Shown one piece after another: positions 18,923-26,446 of a DNA stretch of 64,000 nucleotides (the stretch's first letter is position 1; each line of letters opens with the position of its first letter). The notes below the pieces were generated by a model. The model saw only the letters and a program-made list of their open reading frames with translations. It had not been told where the DNA came from and searched no databases. The stretch is from assembly GCF_029643245.1 (NCBI RefSeq), contig NZ_CP116398.1:3964372-4028371 (forward strand). Reading direction: 5' to 3'. The DNA comes from Methylomonas sp. EFPC3. Its GTDB lineage: Bacteria > Pseudomonadota > Gammaproteobacteria > Methylococcales > Methylomonadaceae. Made by a program: the position numbers and the translations under genes.

Positions 18923-20500
18923 ATGAAAAAAACAACAATAATGGGTAAAAAATTACTGGCGAGTTCCATCATCATGCTCTTGTCGTCCGGAGTGGCGTTA
19001 GCCAAGACCGAAGACATGCATCAGTTGTATCAGGACAATTGCGCGAGCTGCCACGGCTCCGACCACGGCGGCTATTTGGCGCCGGCGTTGAACTCGGCCA
19101 CGTTGAAAGGCCGCAGTCCAACCGCGTTGCGCACCATCGTCATGGTCGGCAGCTTCGACACTTTGATGCCGCCGTTCTACGGCCGATTGAGCGACGACGA
19201 GATCCGCGGCGTGATCAAGCACTTGCAGGAAACGCCGAAACAACCGAATCCGGCCTGGACCATAGACGACATGAAAAAATCGTTGAAAGTCTACGTCAAA
19301 GACGAAAGCACGTTGCCAGCCAAGCCGACGTTTCAGATCGACGATAAATTCGAGAACCTGATCGGAGTCGCTGCCCGCGGCAAATACGGCCGCGGCGAAG
19401 GCTCTAAAGCCATCTTCATCAATAGTGCGACTCACCAGAAAGTTGGTGAGGTTGCGACCGGCACCGCGGCGCATATTATCGATTTCAATCCGGCCAATCC
19501 GCGTTGGGCTTATGTCAAAACCGACACCGCCGAGATTTTTAAAGTCGATTTGTACTCAATGAAAGCGGTGCGCAGCATCAAAACCGGCTGGAACGGTCCC
19601 GGCATGGGCGTATCGCGCGACGGCAAATACATCATGGCCGGCTCGTTCGTGCCGCATAACGCCGTGATCCTGGACGCCGACACTTTGGAGCCGTTGAAAA
19701 CCTTCGAATTGGAAGGTATCGATCCGGACGGCAAACACGTGTCCTCGGATTCCGGCATGATCATCGGTACGCCGTACGCCGATATTTTTGCGATTGCCTT
19801 GGAAAACGCCGGCCAAGTCTGGGTGGTCGATTACAAAAAAGACGGCTTTCCAGTGACCAAGATCGAGAAAGTCGGTCGCCACTTGCACGATGCCTTTCTG
19901 ACCCACGGCGGCAAAAAATTGATGATTGCGTCCTATGACGACAGCATCGTCGCCGCGATCGATTTGGAAAAACGCGAATTGATCAAACAACTGCCGGCCG
20001 GTTGCGTGCCGCACGTCGGCGGCGGCTCGGCGGTGGTGGTCGACGGTCGTACCTTGGGCTTTGGTACCAATTTCGGCGATTGCGACAAAACCGTGGTCAG
20101 CGTTTGGGACTTGGACAAAATGGAAGTCGTCAAGCAAGTGCCAGTCTCCGGCGGTACCGAATCGCCGGCCGCTCATGCCAACGCACCTTATGTCGCGGTG
20201 GATATCATCAGTAAAGACCGGCGTGCCCGCACCGTGCAGTTGATCGACAAGAAAACCCTGGAAGTCGCCAAAACCCTGGATGTCGGCGGCCACGCCTACT
20301 TCCCGGAATACAGCGCCGACGGTAAATTCCTTTACATTTCGGCTGGCTATAACGGTGACGAAGTCGTGGTTTACGATTCCCACAGTCTGCAAAAAGTCGC
20401 CAGCATTCCGATGGAAAGCCCGGCAGGGATTTTCTCCAGAGGCCGAGTCAAATACATGACCCGCGGTTTGTCGCCTGACGAAATGGAGCAACACAAATGA
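18923..20500 (+). CDS. nirS: cytochrome cd1 nitrite reductase, NirS type
   Basis: Reduces nitrite to nitric oxide in the periplasm with heme c and heme d1. The 525-residue precursor has a signal peptide (about 1-27), a cytochrome c domain with CASCH at 40-44 and axial Met82, then an eight-bladed d1 propeller (about 145-510). His184 (TAAHI) aligns with the d1 proximal ligand. His322 (HLHD) and His364 (VPHVGGG) align with the two catalytic histidines of Pseudomonas NirS. This favours NirS over the paralogue NirN, but the N terminus is short and the closing segment PMESPAGIF is also NirN-like. It is the first gene of the nir operon, and its stop overlaps the next start (ATGA). Confidence 0.75.
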   Translation: MKKTTIMGKKLLASSIIMLLSSGVALAKTEDMHQLYQDNCASCHGSDHGGYLAPALNSATLKGRSPTALRTIVMVGSFDTLMPPFYGRLSDDEIRGVIKHLQETPKQPNPAWTIDDMKKSLKVYVKDESTLPAKPTFQIDDKFENLIGVAARGKYGRGEGSKAIFINSATHQKVGEVATGTAAHIIDFNPANPRWAYVKTDTAEIFKVDLYSMKAVRSIKTGWNGPGMGVSRDGKYIMAGSFVPHNAVILDADTLEPLKTFELEGIDPDGKHVSSDSGMIIGTPYADIFAIALENAGQVWVVDYKKDGFPVTKIEKVGRHLHDAFLTHGGKKLMIASYDDSIVAAIDLEKRELIKQLPAGCVPHVGGGSAVVVDGRTLGFGTNFGDCDKTVVSVWDLDKMEVVKQVPVSGGTESPAAHANAPYVAVDIISKDRRARTVQLIDKKTLEVAKTLDVGGHAYFPEYSADGKFLYISAGYNGDEVVVYDSHSLQKVASIPMESPAGIFSRGRVKYMTRGLSPDEMEQHK

Positions 20501-20808
20501 AAATAGCCCGTTACAGTGCTGCAATGCTGGCGACGATGTTGGTCGCCGGCAATGCCCAGGCGGTCAGTTTATATGTCGGTCAATATAAAGCCGGAATGGT
20601 TTGCGCACAATGCCATGGCATTCGTATGCCCAGCGCCGATGCCCCGTTTCCGCCGCTGGGTGGGCGCGATCCGGAATATTTGAAAACCGCGATCAAGCAA
20701 TACCGCGATAAGACCCGCAAGTCGGACATCATGAACGCGATAGCCGGTTCGCTGACCGATAGCGAGATTGCGGATATCGCCGCCTATTACGGCAGCGTCA
20801 AGCCTTAA
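20497..20808 (+). CDS. small periplasmic c-type cytochrome
   Basis: A 103-residue class I cytochrome c with a cleavable signal peptide (about 1-22), one heme site CAQCH at 36-40 and a likely axial Met in the DIMNAIAGSL segment. The closing pattern LTDSEIADIAAYYGS is that of the c4/c553 type. It overlaps the end of nirS by 4 bases and precedes nirC by 3, so it is made with both. I infer that it passes electrons to the cd1 enzyme, the role NirM (c551) plays in Pseudomonas, but it is not obviously NirM itself. Confidence 0.85.
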   Translation: MKIARYSAAMLATMLVAGNAQAVSLYVGQYKAGMVCAQCHGIRMPSADAPFPPLGGRDPEYLKTAIKQYRDKTRKSDIMNAIAGSLTDSEIADIAAYYGSVKP

Positions 20809-20811
20809 GCG

Positions 20812-21111
20812 ATGCGGATTGCCTGGCTGCTCGGCGCGTTTTGTTTCAGCGTGTACGCCGAAGAGCCGGGCGCCGGGCGCCAGCAGGAATTGACCAATAT
20901 GCTGAAGCACGATTGCGGTTCCTGCCATGGCCTGCCGCCCAAGGGTGGATTGGGGCCTTCGTTGATGCCGGACGCCTTGGCCGACAAAAGCGATGCGTTA
21001 TTGTTCGACGTGATTCGTAACGGCCGGGCCGGCACGGCTATGCCGGCGTGGCAACCGTTTTTGAACGATGCCGAGATCAGCTGGATGCTTGCGCGTCTGC
21101 GCCAACGCTGA
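20812..21111 (+). CDS. nirC: cytochrome c55X-type protein NirC
   Basis: A 99-residue periplasmic monoheme cytochrome with a short signal peptide (about 1-16) and heme site CGSCH at 35-39. The surroundings (ELTNMLKHDCGSCHGLPPKGGLGP, with TAMPAWQPFL for the axial Met) match NirC/c55X encoded in nir clusters, which can donate electrons to NirS and may take part in cofactor maturation. It lies between another small cytochrome and nirF. Confidence 0.85.
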   Translation: MRIAWLLGAFCFSVYAEEPGAGRQQELTNMLKHDCGSCHGLPPKGGLGPSLMPDALADKSDALLFDVIRNGRAGTAMPAWQPFLNDAEISWMLARLRQR

Positions 21112-21184
21112 AGCCGGCTTAGCTAAAGGGCGGCGGCCGGCTGCGGATTTGTTGGAACGGAATAATTTTCAGAACAGGGTTTTC

Positions 21185-22357
21185 ATGAAACTTTTGGCTT
21201 CCGTGTTGTTGTCTGCTCTGGCCGTTGCCGGCTCGGCTTGCGCCGATTTTCGGGCGACCGGCGATTTGGGCGTCGTGATCGAGCGCGAAGCCGGCACTAT
21301 TCAAATCGTCAATACTACCAAACCAGCTATGCTGAGCCGCATCGAAGGTCTGGGCGATTTGTCGCATGCCTCGGTGGTATTTTCCCGCGATCAGCGTTAC
21401 GCCTATGTATTCGGTCGTGACGGCGGATTAAGCAAAATCGATCTGTTGCAGGACAAAATCGACAAACGGATCGTGCAGGCCGGCAACAGTATCGGCGGCG
21501 CCATATCTCAGGACGGTAAAGTGATTGCCGTCTCCAATTACACGCCGGGCGGGGTGAAGCTGTTCGACGCCGAAAGCTTGGAGCAATTGGCCGAGATTCC
21601 GGCGGTCTACGGCGACGATAGCAAGTTGTCCAAAGTGGTCGGCTTGGTTGACGCGCCGGGTCAGCGTTTCGTGTGCAGCCTGTTCGAAGCCAACGAAATC
21701 TGGCTGATCGACGCCAAAAATCCGCGTCAACCAGTCGTCAAAAAATACCAGGACATCGGTAAGCAGCCCTACGATGCGTTGTTGAGCCCGGACGGCCATT
21801 TCTATGCGGCCGGCCTGTTCGGCGAAAAAGGTTTGGCACTGCTGGATTTATGGCAGCCGGAAAAAGGCGTCGAGCATATCCTCGAAGACTACGGCAAGGA
21901 CGACGAGCAACTACCAGTCTACAAAATGCCCCATCTGGAGGGCTGGACGATGGCCGGCGACTGGCTGTTCGTGCCGGCCATCGGGCAGCATGAGGTACTG
22001 GTCATCGACAAAACCGATTGGGAACTGGTCAAGCGCATTCCGCTGGCCGGCCAGCCGGTTTTCGTCAGTGCCCGGCCCGACGGCCGCCAAATCTGGGTGA
22101 ATTTCGCGTTCCCCGATAACCAGGCCGTGCAGGTCATCGACGTCAAGAATTTCAACATCGTCAAAACCTTGCAACCCGGCAAGGCGGTGTTGCACATGGA
22201 ATTCAGTCCGCGCGGCGAAACAGTCTGGCTGGCGGTGCGCGACGACGATCGGCTGATGGTTTACGATACGGAAACCCTGGCCGAAATAGCCCGTCTGCCC
22301 GCCCAAAAACCCAGCGGCATTTTTTTCACCGACCGCGCCAATCGCATAGGTTGGTGA
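21185..22357 (+). CDS. nirF: heme d1 biosynthesis protein NirF
   Basis: NirF acts late in heme d1 assembly, binding a d1 precursor in the periplasm. This 390-residue protein has a signal peptide (about 1-19) and a propeller fold distantly like the d1 domain of NirS, ending ARLPAQKPSGIFF. The start is ATG 21185. The open frame upstream to 21068 overlaps nirC and has no export signal. A Cys lies near the cleavage site (GSACAD), but the -3 position is not a typical lipobox residue, so lipoprotein anchoring is uncertain. nirD begins within a few bases of the stop. Confidence 0.9.
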   Translation: MKLLASVLLSALAVAGSACADFRATGDLGVVIEREAGTIQIVNTTKPAMLSRIEGLGDLSHASVVFSRDQRYAYVFGRDGGLSKIDLLQDKIDKRIVQAGNSIGGAISQDGKVIAVSNYTPGGVKLFDAESLEQLAEIPAVYGDDSKLSKVVGLVDAPGQRFVCSLFEANEIWLIDAKNPRQPVVKKYQDIGKQPYDALLSPDGHFYAAGLFGEKGLALLDLWQPEKGVEHILEDYGKDDEQLPVYKMPHLEGWTMAGDWLFVPAIGQHEVLVIDKTDWELVKRIPLAGQPVFVSARPDGRQIWVNFAFPDNQAVQVIDVKNFNIVKTLQPGKAVLHMEFSPRGETVWLAVRDDDRLMVYDTETLAEIARLPAQKPSGIFFTDRANRIGW

Positions 22358-22359
22358 CG

Positions 22360-22815
22360 ATGCTGGCACCCTTGCACAAACGCCTGCTCAACGATTACCA
22401 GCAGGATTTTCCGCTCAGCCCCACACCGTATCGCGATATTGCCGATCAACTCGGCGTCAGCGAAGAGGTTGTACTGCACGCTTTTGAAGAATTGTCGGCG
22501 CAACGGATGATCAGCCGCATCGGTCCGGTCATTGCGCCGAACAGCATCGGCAGCAGCGCGCTGGTGGCGATGGCGGTGCCGGATCACGATCTGGCGCGGG
22601 TTGCCGACTTGGTCAGCGCTTGTCCGGAAGTCAATCATAACTACGAACGGGAAAATCGTTTTAACTTGTGGTTTGTAGCGGTGGCCGACGACGAGGCGCA
22701 TTTGCGCGCCGTGATTGCGGATATCGAGAACCGCAGCGGTTATCCGGCGATGTTATTGCCGATGTTGGCCGACTATTTCATCAATCTCGGGTTTGAATTG
22801 AATTTGCATGATTGA
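22360..22815 (+). CDS. nirD: siroheme decarboxylase subunit NirD
   Basis: One of four related Lrp/AsnC-like proteins that decarboxylate siroheme to 12,18-didecarboxysiroheme in heme d1 synthesis. About 151 residues: an N-terminal helix-turn-helix fold (YRDIADQLGVSEEVVL) and a C-terminal regulatory-fold half with the catalytic-type NHNYERENRFNLWFV and ADYFINLGF. Start ATG 22360 lies 2 bases after the nirF stop; GTG 22354 is an alternative. It overlaps nirL by 8 bases. Confidence 0.85.
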   Translation: MLAPLHKRLLNDYQQDFPLSPTPYRDIADQLGVSEEVVLHAFEELSAQRMISRIGPVIAPNSIGSSALVAMAVPDHDLARVADLVSACPEVNHNYERENRFNLWFVAVADDEAHLRAVIADIENRSGYPAMLLPMLADYFINLGFELNLHD

Positions 22816-23365
22816 TGCCGTTGATCATCGTTTGATTGCCGCCGTCCAGGCCGGTCTGCCGATCACGGCACGGCCTTATGCGGCAATTGCTGAGGATTTG
22901 GGTTTGAGCGAACAGGACGTGATCCAGCGTCTATCGCGCTTGCGCGCGCAAGGTTTGATCAAGCGCTGGGGGGTGGTTGTCAAGCATCGCCAACTCGGCT
23001 ACCGGGCCAATGCAATGATCGTGATGAATGTTCCGGACGAGCGTGTCGCCGACGTCGGAGCCCTGATCAGTCAACAAGCCTGCGTCAATCTCTGCTATCA
23101 GCGGCCGCGCCAGGGCGAGGTTTGGCCTTACAACCTGTATTGCATGATCCATGGCAAAAGCCGGGAAGTGGTGTTGGAGCAATGGGCGGTGTTAAGACAT
23201 GATTGCGCGCTGGCGGCTTATCCCTACGAAGTATTGTTTAGCCGGCGCTGCTTTAAACAACGCGGTGCGCGCTATTCGGCGCCGGCGGAGGCCGCCAACG
23301 ACCCACCAAACCGTGTCGAACGGGATGCGGTCGTTCCCGCTGCATGCGAATGGCAAAATGTGTGA
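22808..23365 (+). CDS. nirL: siroheme decarboxylase subunit NirL
   Basis: Lrp-like siroheme decarboxylase partner, 185 residues. The motif CYQRPRQGEVWPYNLYCMIHG marks it as the NirL/NirH type rather than NirD/NirG. The core ends near residue 150 (CFKQRGARYS). The last 35 or so residues are extra, hydrophilic and unlike the other three paralogues. nirG begins at or next to its stop. Confidence 0.82.
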   Translation: MIDAVDHRLIAAVQAGLPITARPYAAIAEDLGLSEQDVIQRLSRLRAQGLIKRWGVVVKHRQLGYRANAMIVMNVPDERVADVGALISQQACVNLCYQRPRQGEVWPYNLYCMIHGKSREVVLEQWAVLRHDCALAAYPYEVLFSRRCFKQRGARYSAPAEAANDPPNRVERDAVVPAACEWQNV

Positions 23366-23369
23366 CGCC

Positions 23370-23813
23370 ATGGATACCATCGATAAACGCATCGTCAATC
23401 GCCTGCAGCAAGGTTTCCCGATCTGCGAATCGCCCTATCGACGGGTCGCCGAAGAACTGGGTTTGACCGAAGACTGTTTGTTGACGCGCCTGCGGGCCTT
23501 GCTGGCCGATGGCGTGTTGTCGCGGTTCGGGCCGATGTACCACGCCGAGCAAATGGGCGGCGCGTTGACCCTGGCCGCCATCAAGGTACCGGAGGAACGC
23601 TTTGACGAAGTCACCGAAATCGTCAACGCCTTTCCCGAGGTCGCCCACAACTACGCTCGCAACCACGCCTTGAACATGTGGTTTGTCTTGGCCACCGAAC
23701 AGCCGCAACAGGTGGCGAGCGTGATTGCCGAGATCGAACGGCTGACCGGTCTGACCGTCTATAACATGCCGAAAATCAATGAATATTACGTCGGTTTGCA
23801 ATTGGAAGCTTGA
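23370..23813 (+). CDS. nirG: siroheme decarboxylase subunit NirG
   Basis: Third Lrp-like subunit, 147 residues. The AHNYARNHALNMWFVLATE stretch parallels the NirD motif, pairing it with NirH as NirD pairs with NirL. Start at ATG 23370 (MDTIDKR) matches the paralogues. The ATG at 23358, overlapping the nirL stop, would add four residues. Its stop overlaps the nirH start (TGATG). Confidence 0.85.
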   Translation: MDTIDKRIVNRLQQGFPICESPYRRVAEELGLTEDCLLTRLRALLADGVLSRFGPMYHAEQMGGALTLAAIKVPEERFDEVTEIVNAFPEVAHNYARNHALNMWFVLATEQPQQVASVIAEIERLTGLTVYNMPKINEYYVGLQLEA

Positions 23814-24292
23814 TGAGTATCGATGAGATAGACCGCCAAATTATCCAGGCTACCCAAGCCGGCTTACCGTTGGTTGCCGAGCCCTATCAAGCCGTCGCCG
23901 AGCAATTGGGTTTGTCTGTCCAGGTCGTGATGCTGCACATGGCCGAAATGCAACAGACCGGCGTCATCCGCCGGATCGCCGCGGTGCCCAACCACTACAA
24001 ACTGGGCTATCGCCACAACGGCATGACCGTTTGGGATGTGGGCGATGATGATGTCGACCGCTTGGGCCGGCAGATTGCCGCGTTGCCATTCGTCAGTCAT
24101 TGTTACCAGCGCCCGCGCCACTTACCGGACTGGCCGTATAACTTATTTGCGATGGTACACGGTAAGACCGAGCAGGATGCCGAACGCCAGGTCGCCATCA
24201 TTGCCGAGCTGTTGGGCGATCACGCGCGCGGGCACGAGGTACTGTACAGCAGCAAAATTTTGAAAAAAACCGGTTTGCGTATCGGGGGATAA
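23813..24292 (+). CDS. nirH: siroheme decarboxylase subunit NirH
   Basis: Fourth Lrp-like subunit, about 159 residues, with CYQRPRHLPDWPYNLFAMVHG like NirL. It starts at ATG 23813 inside the TGATG overlap with nirG, and the TTG at 23810 is disregarded. nirJ begins 2 bases after its stop. All four subunits are separate genes here, as in Pseudomonas aeruginosa, whereas some organisms have fused forms. Confidence 0.85.
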   Translation: MSIDEIDRQIIQATQAGLPLVAEPYQAVAEQLGLSVQVVMLHMAEMQQTGVIRRIAAVPNHYKLGYRHNGMTVWDVGDDDVDRLGRQIAALPFVSHCYQRPRHLPDWPYNLFAMVHGKTEQDAERQVAIIAELLGDHARGHEVLYSSKILKKTGLRIGG

Positions 24293-24294
24293 GC

Positions 24295-25506
24295 ATGTTC
24301 AGACTCAGCCAATACATGCGTGAGGTACTTGAGCCAACACCGTTAAAACCGGCGCGCAAGCCTTCCGGGCCGGTGGTGATCTGGAATCTGATTCGCCGCT
24401 GCAATCTGACTTGCAAGCACTGTTACACGACTTCGGCAGACATCAACTTTCCCGGGGAATTGTCGACGCCGGAAATCTACACGGTGATGGACGATTTAAA
24501 GGCCTTTAAGGTGCCGGTGCTGATTTTGTCGGGCGGCGAACCGCTGTTGCATCCCGATATTTTTCCGATTTCGCAACGTGCGCGGGACATGGGCTTTTAC
24601 GTGGCCTTATCCAGCAACGGCACGTTGATCAACTCCAGCAATATAGAGCAAATTGCCGCGATCGATTACCAGTACATCGGCGTCAGTCTCGACGGCATGA
24701 GCGAGGCACACGACAAATTTCGCCAGAAACAGGGCTCGTTCGATGCCTCGCTGGCCGGCATCCGTTTATGTCGCGACCACGGTATCAAGGCTGGCGTGCG
24801 CTTCACGCTGACCCAAGACAACGCCCATGATTTCGATAACTTATTGCAATTGATGGACGACGAGGACATCGACAAATTTTATCTGTCGCACTTGAATTAC
24901 GGCGGACGAGGCAACAAAAACCGCAAGGACGATGCCGAGTTTCAGTTGACCCGCAAAGTAATGGATAGCCTGTTTGAAAAGTCGTTGAGCTGGGAAAAAC
25001 AAGGCCTGCACCGGGAAGTGGTGACCGGCAACAACGACGCCGACGCCGTCTATTTCCTGCACTGGGTCAAACGCCGCTTCCCGGAGCGGGCCGAGCACAT
25101 CCAGGCCAAACTGCGGCAATGGGGCGGCAACGCTTCCGGTGTCAATGTCGCCAATATCGATAACCTGGGGAATGTGCATCCCGACACGTTCTGGTGGCAT
25201 TACGGCTTGGGCAATGTTCGTCAGCGGCCGTTTTCCGAAATCTGGCAGGATGTCTCCGATCCCCTAATGGCCGGCCTGAAAGCTTCGCCGCGGCCTTTGC
25301 AGGGGCGGTGCGGCAGTTGCGGCTACCAGTCTATATGCAATGGCAACACCCGGGTTCGGGCACAGCAACTGACCGGCGATTTTTGGGCCGAAGATCCGGG
25401 GTGCTACCTGGACGACGACGAAATTGCCGGCCGTTTGTTACCGAATCAAGCCCAGTCGAAACAGATCAACGCATCAAGCCGCACGGCAGACTCCACAGCA
25501 GCGTGA
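24295..25506 (+). CDS. nirJ: heme d1 biosynthesis radical SAM protein NirJ
   Basis: NirJ is a radical SAM enzyme that removes propionate side chains from didecarboxysiroheme to form the d1 oxo groups. The 403-residue protein has the [4Fe-4S] motif Cys36-Cys40-Cys43 (CNLTCKHC), SGGEPLL for SAM binding, and a C-terminal auxiliary-cluster region with CGSCGYQSIC and a later DPGCY. It is the last gene of the nir operon. Its final 41 bases overlap the end of the convergent sixA gene, so its last 13 residues may be variable tail. Confidence 0.92.
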   Translation: MFRLSQYMREVLEPTPLKPARKPSGPVVIWNLIRRCNLTCKHCYTTSADINFPGELSTPEIYTVMDDLKAFKVPVLILSGGEPLLHPDIFPISQRARDMGFYVALSSNGTLINSSNIEQIAAIDYQYIGVSLDGMSEAHDKFRQKQGSFDASLAGIRLCRDHGIKAGVRFTLTQDNAHDFDNLLQLMDDEDIDKFYLSHLNYGGRGNKNRKDDAEFQLTRKVMDSLFEKSLSWEKQGLHREVVTGNNDADAVYFLHWVKRRFPERAEHIQAKLRQWGGNASGVNVANIDNLGNVHPDTFWWHYGLGNVRQRPFSEIWQDVSDPLMAGLKASPRPLQGRCGSCGYQSICNGNTRVRAQQLTGDFWAEDPGCYLDDDEIAGRLLPNQAQSKQINASSRTADSTAA

Positions 25507-25951
25507 CCGATTGCGGATCACTGAAGTCGGCATTGAGGCGGGTTAACGACGCTTTCTTGATGCACAATGCCGTGGCCGACATGTTTAAGAGTGCGGCGAT
25601 AGCCTCGGAAAGATCGGGTTCATGCCCCACTAACCAGACATTGTCTTCGCCGAGATCGGCCAGTCGTTTAAGTTGTGCCAGCAGTTGTTGCGGTTCGGTG
25701 CCGATGGTCAGCCAATCGACGCTAAGCGCAGCGGGGCAGTTGGGCAAGTGGTCATGCAGTAAAGTTGCGGTCTGTTGGGCCCGTAGCGCCGGACTGCAAT
25801 ATAGCTTGCTTGGCAAGAGTCGATTTCTTTCACAGAAGATCGCCAGCCGTTTGACCTGTTTTGCGCCTTTTTCGGTGAGCGCTCGATCGCTATCGGCTTT
25901 TGATAAGGCGCGATCCTCCGCCGTAGCATGTCTCAGAAACGTGATCAGCAT
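25466..25951 (-). CDS. sixA: phosphohistidine phosphatase SixA
   Basis: A 161-residue histidine-phosphatase-superfamily enzyme. SixA removes phosphate from histidine in HPt domains and in the nitrogen phosphotransferase protein NPr. The catalytic LRHATAED (Arg7-His8) and the second-histidine motif VGHEPDL are present. A strong GAGGAGA site precedes the ATG. It is convergent with nirJ with a 41-base 3' overlap. A stand-alone REC-HPt protein elsewhere in the window is a conceivable substrate, but there is no positional link. Confidence 0.9.
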   Translation of the reverse strand: MLITFLRHATAEDRALSKADSDRALTEKGAKQVKRLAIFCERNRLLPSKLYCSPALRAQQTATLLHDHLPNCPAALSVDWLTIGTEPQQLLAQLKRLADLGEDNVWLVGHEPDLSEAIAALLNMSATALCIKKASLTRLNADFSDPQSVTLLWSLPCGLMR

Positions 25952-26052
25952 CGGTATCTCCTCGATTGCAGCGGAAACGGACCCTGATTTTACTGCGATT
26001 TGAGTTGCCGGTGGGTTAAAAGGCCAGCCGGGTCAAGGTATCACAATAATTG

Positions 26053-26081
26053 TTGACCAAAATACTGGGGATAGTCATAAT
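26053..26081 (+). promoter_or_regulatory. erpA promoter, possible Fe-S regulator site
   Basis: TTGACC (26053-26058), a 17-base spacer and CATAAT (26076-26081) form a reasonable sigma-70 promoter ending about 32 bases before the erpA ATG. The string from 26053 to about 26072 (TTGACC, AAAATACT, GGGGAT) loosely resembles type-1 IscR boxes, but two positions in the second half disagree with the consensus. Confidence 0.5.
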
Positions 26082-26113
26082 TCCCTACCCATTCAATTGC
26101 TTAAGAGTTTTAT

Positions 26114-26446
26114 ATGGCCGATCCAATTGTATTTACCGATAGCGCTGCGCAAAAAGTCGCGGGTTTGATTCAAGAAGAAGGTAACGACAATCTTAAACTG
26201 CGGGTTTATATCAGTGGCGGCGGCTGTTCCGGCTTCCAGTACGGCTTTACTTTCGATGAAGAAGTGAACGAGGACGATACGCAGATCGTCAACGGCGGCG
26301 TGACGGTATTGATTGATTCGATGAGCATCCAGTATCTAAACGGCGCAGAAATCGACTACAAGGAAGATTTGTCGGGTGCGCAATTCGTGATCCGCAATCC
26401 CAACGCCACCACCACTTGCGGCTGCGGCTCGTCTTTCTCAGCCTAA
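26114..26446 (+). CDS. erpA: iron-sulfur cluster insertion protein ErpA
   Basis: A-type carrier that receives [4Fe-4S] clusters and delivers them to apo-enzymes, such as those of isoprenoid synthesis and anaerobic respiration. The 110-residue protein has the three ligand cysteines Cys38 (GGGCSG), Cys102 and Cys104 (CGCGSSF). The sequence [13 protein letters not shown] is typical. It stands alone with its own promoter and converges on anmK with a 9-base overlap. Confidence 0.95.
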   Translation: MADPIVFTDSAAQKVAGLIQEEGNDNLKLRVYISGGGCSGFQYGFTFDEEVNEDDTQIVNGGVTVLIDSMSIQYLNGAEIDYKEDLSGAQFVIRNPNATTTCGCGSSFSA

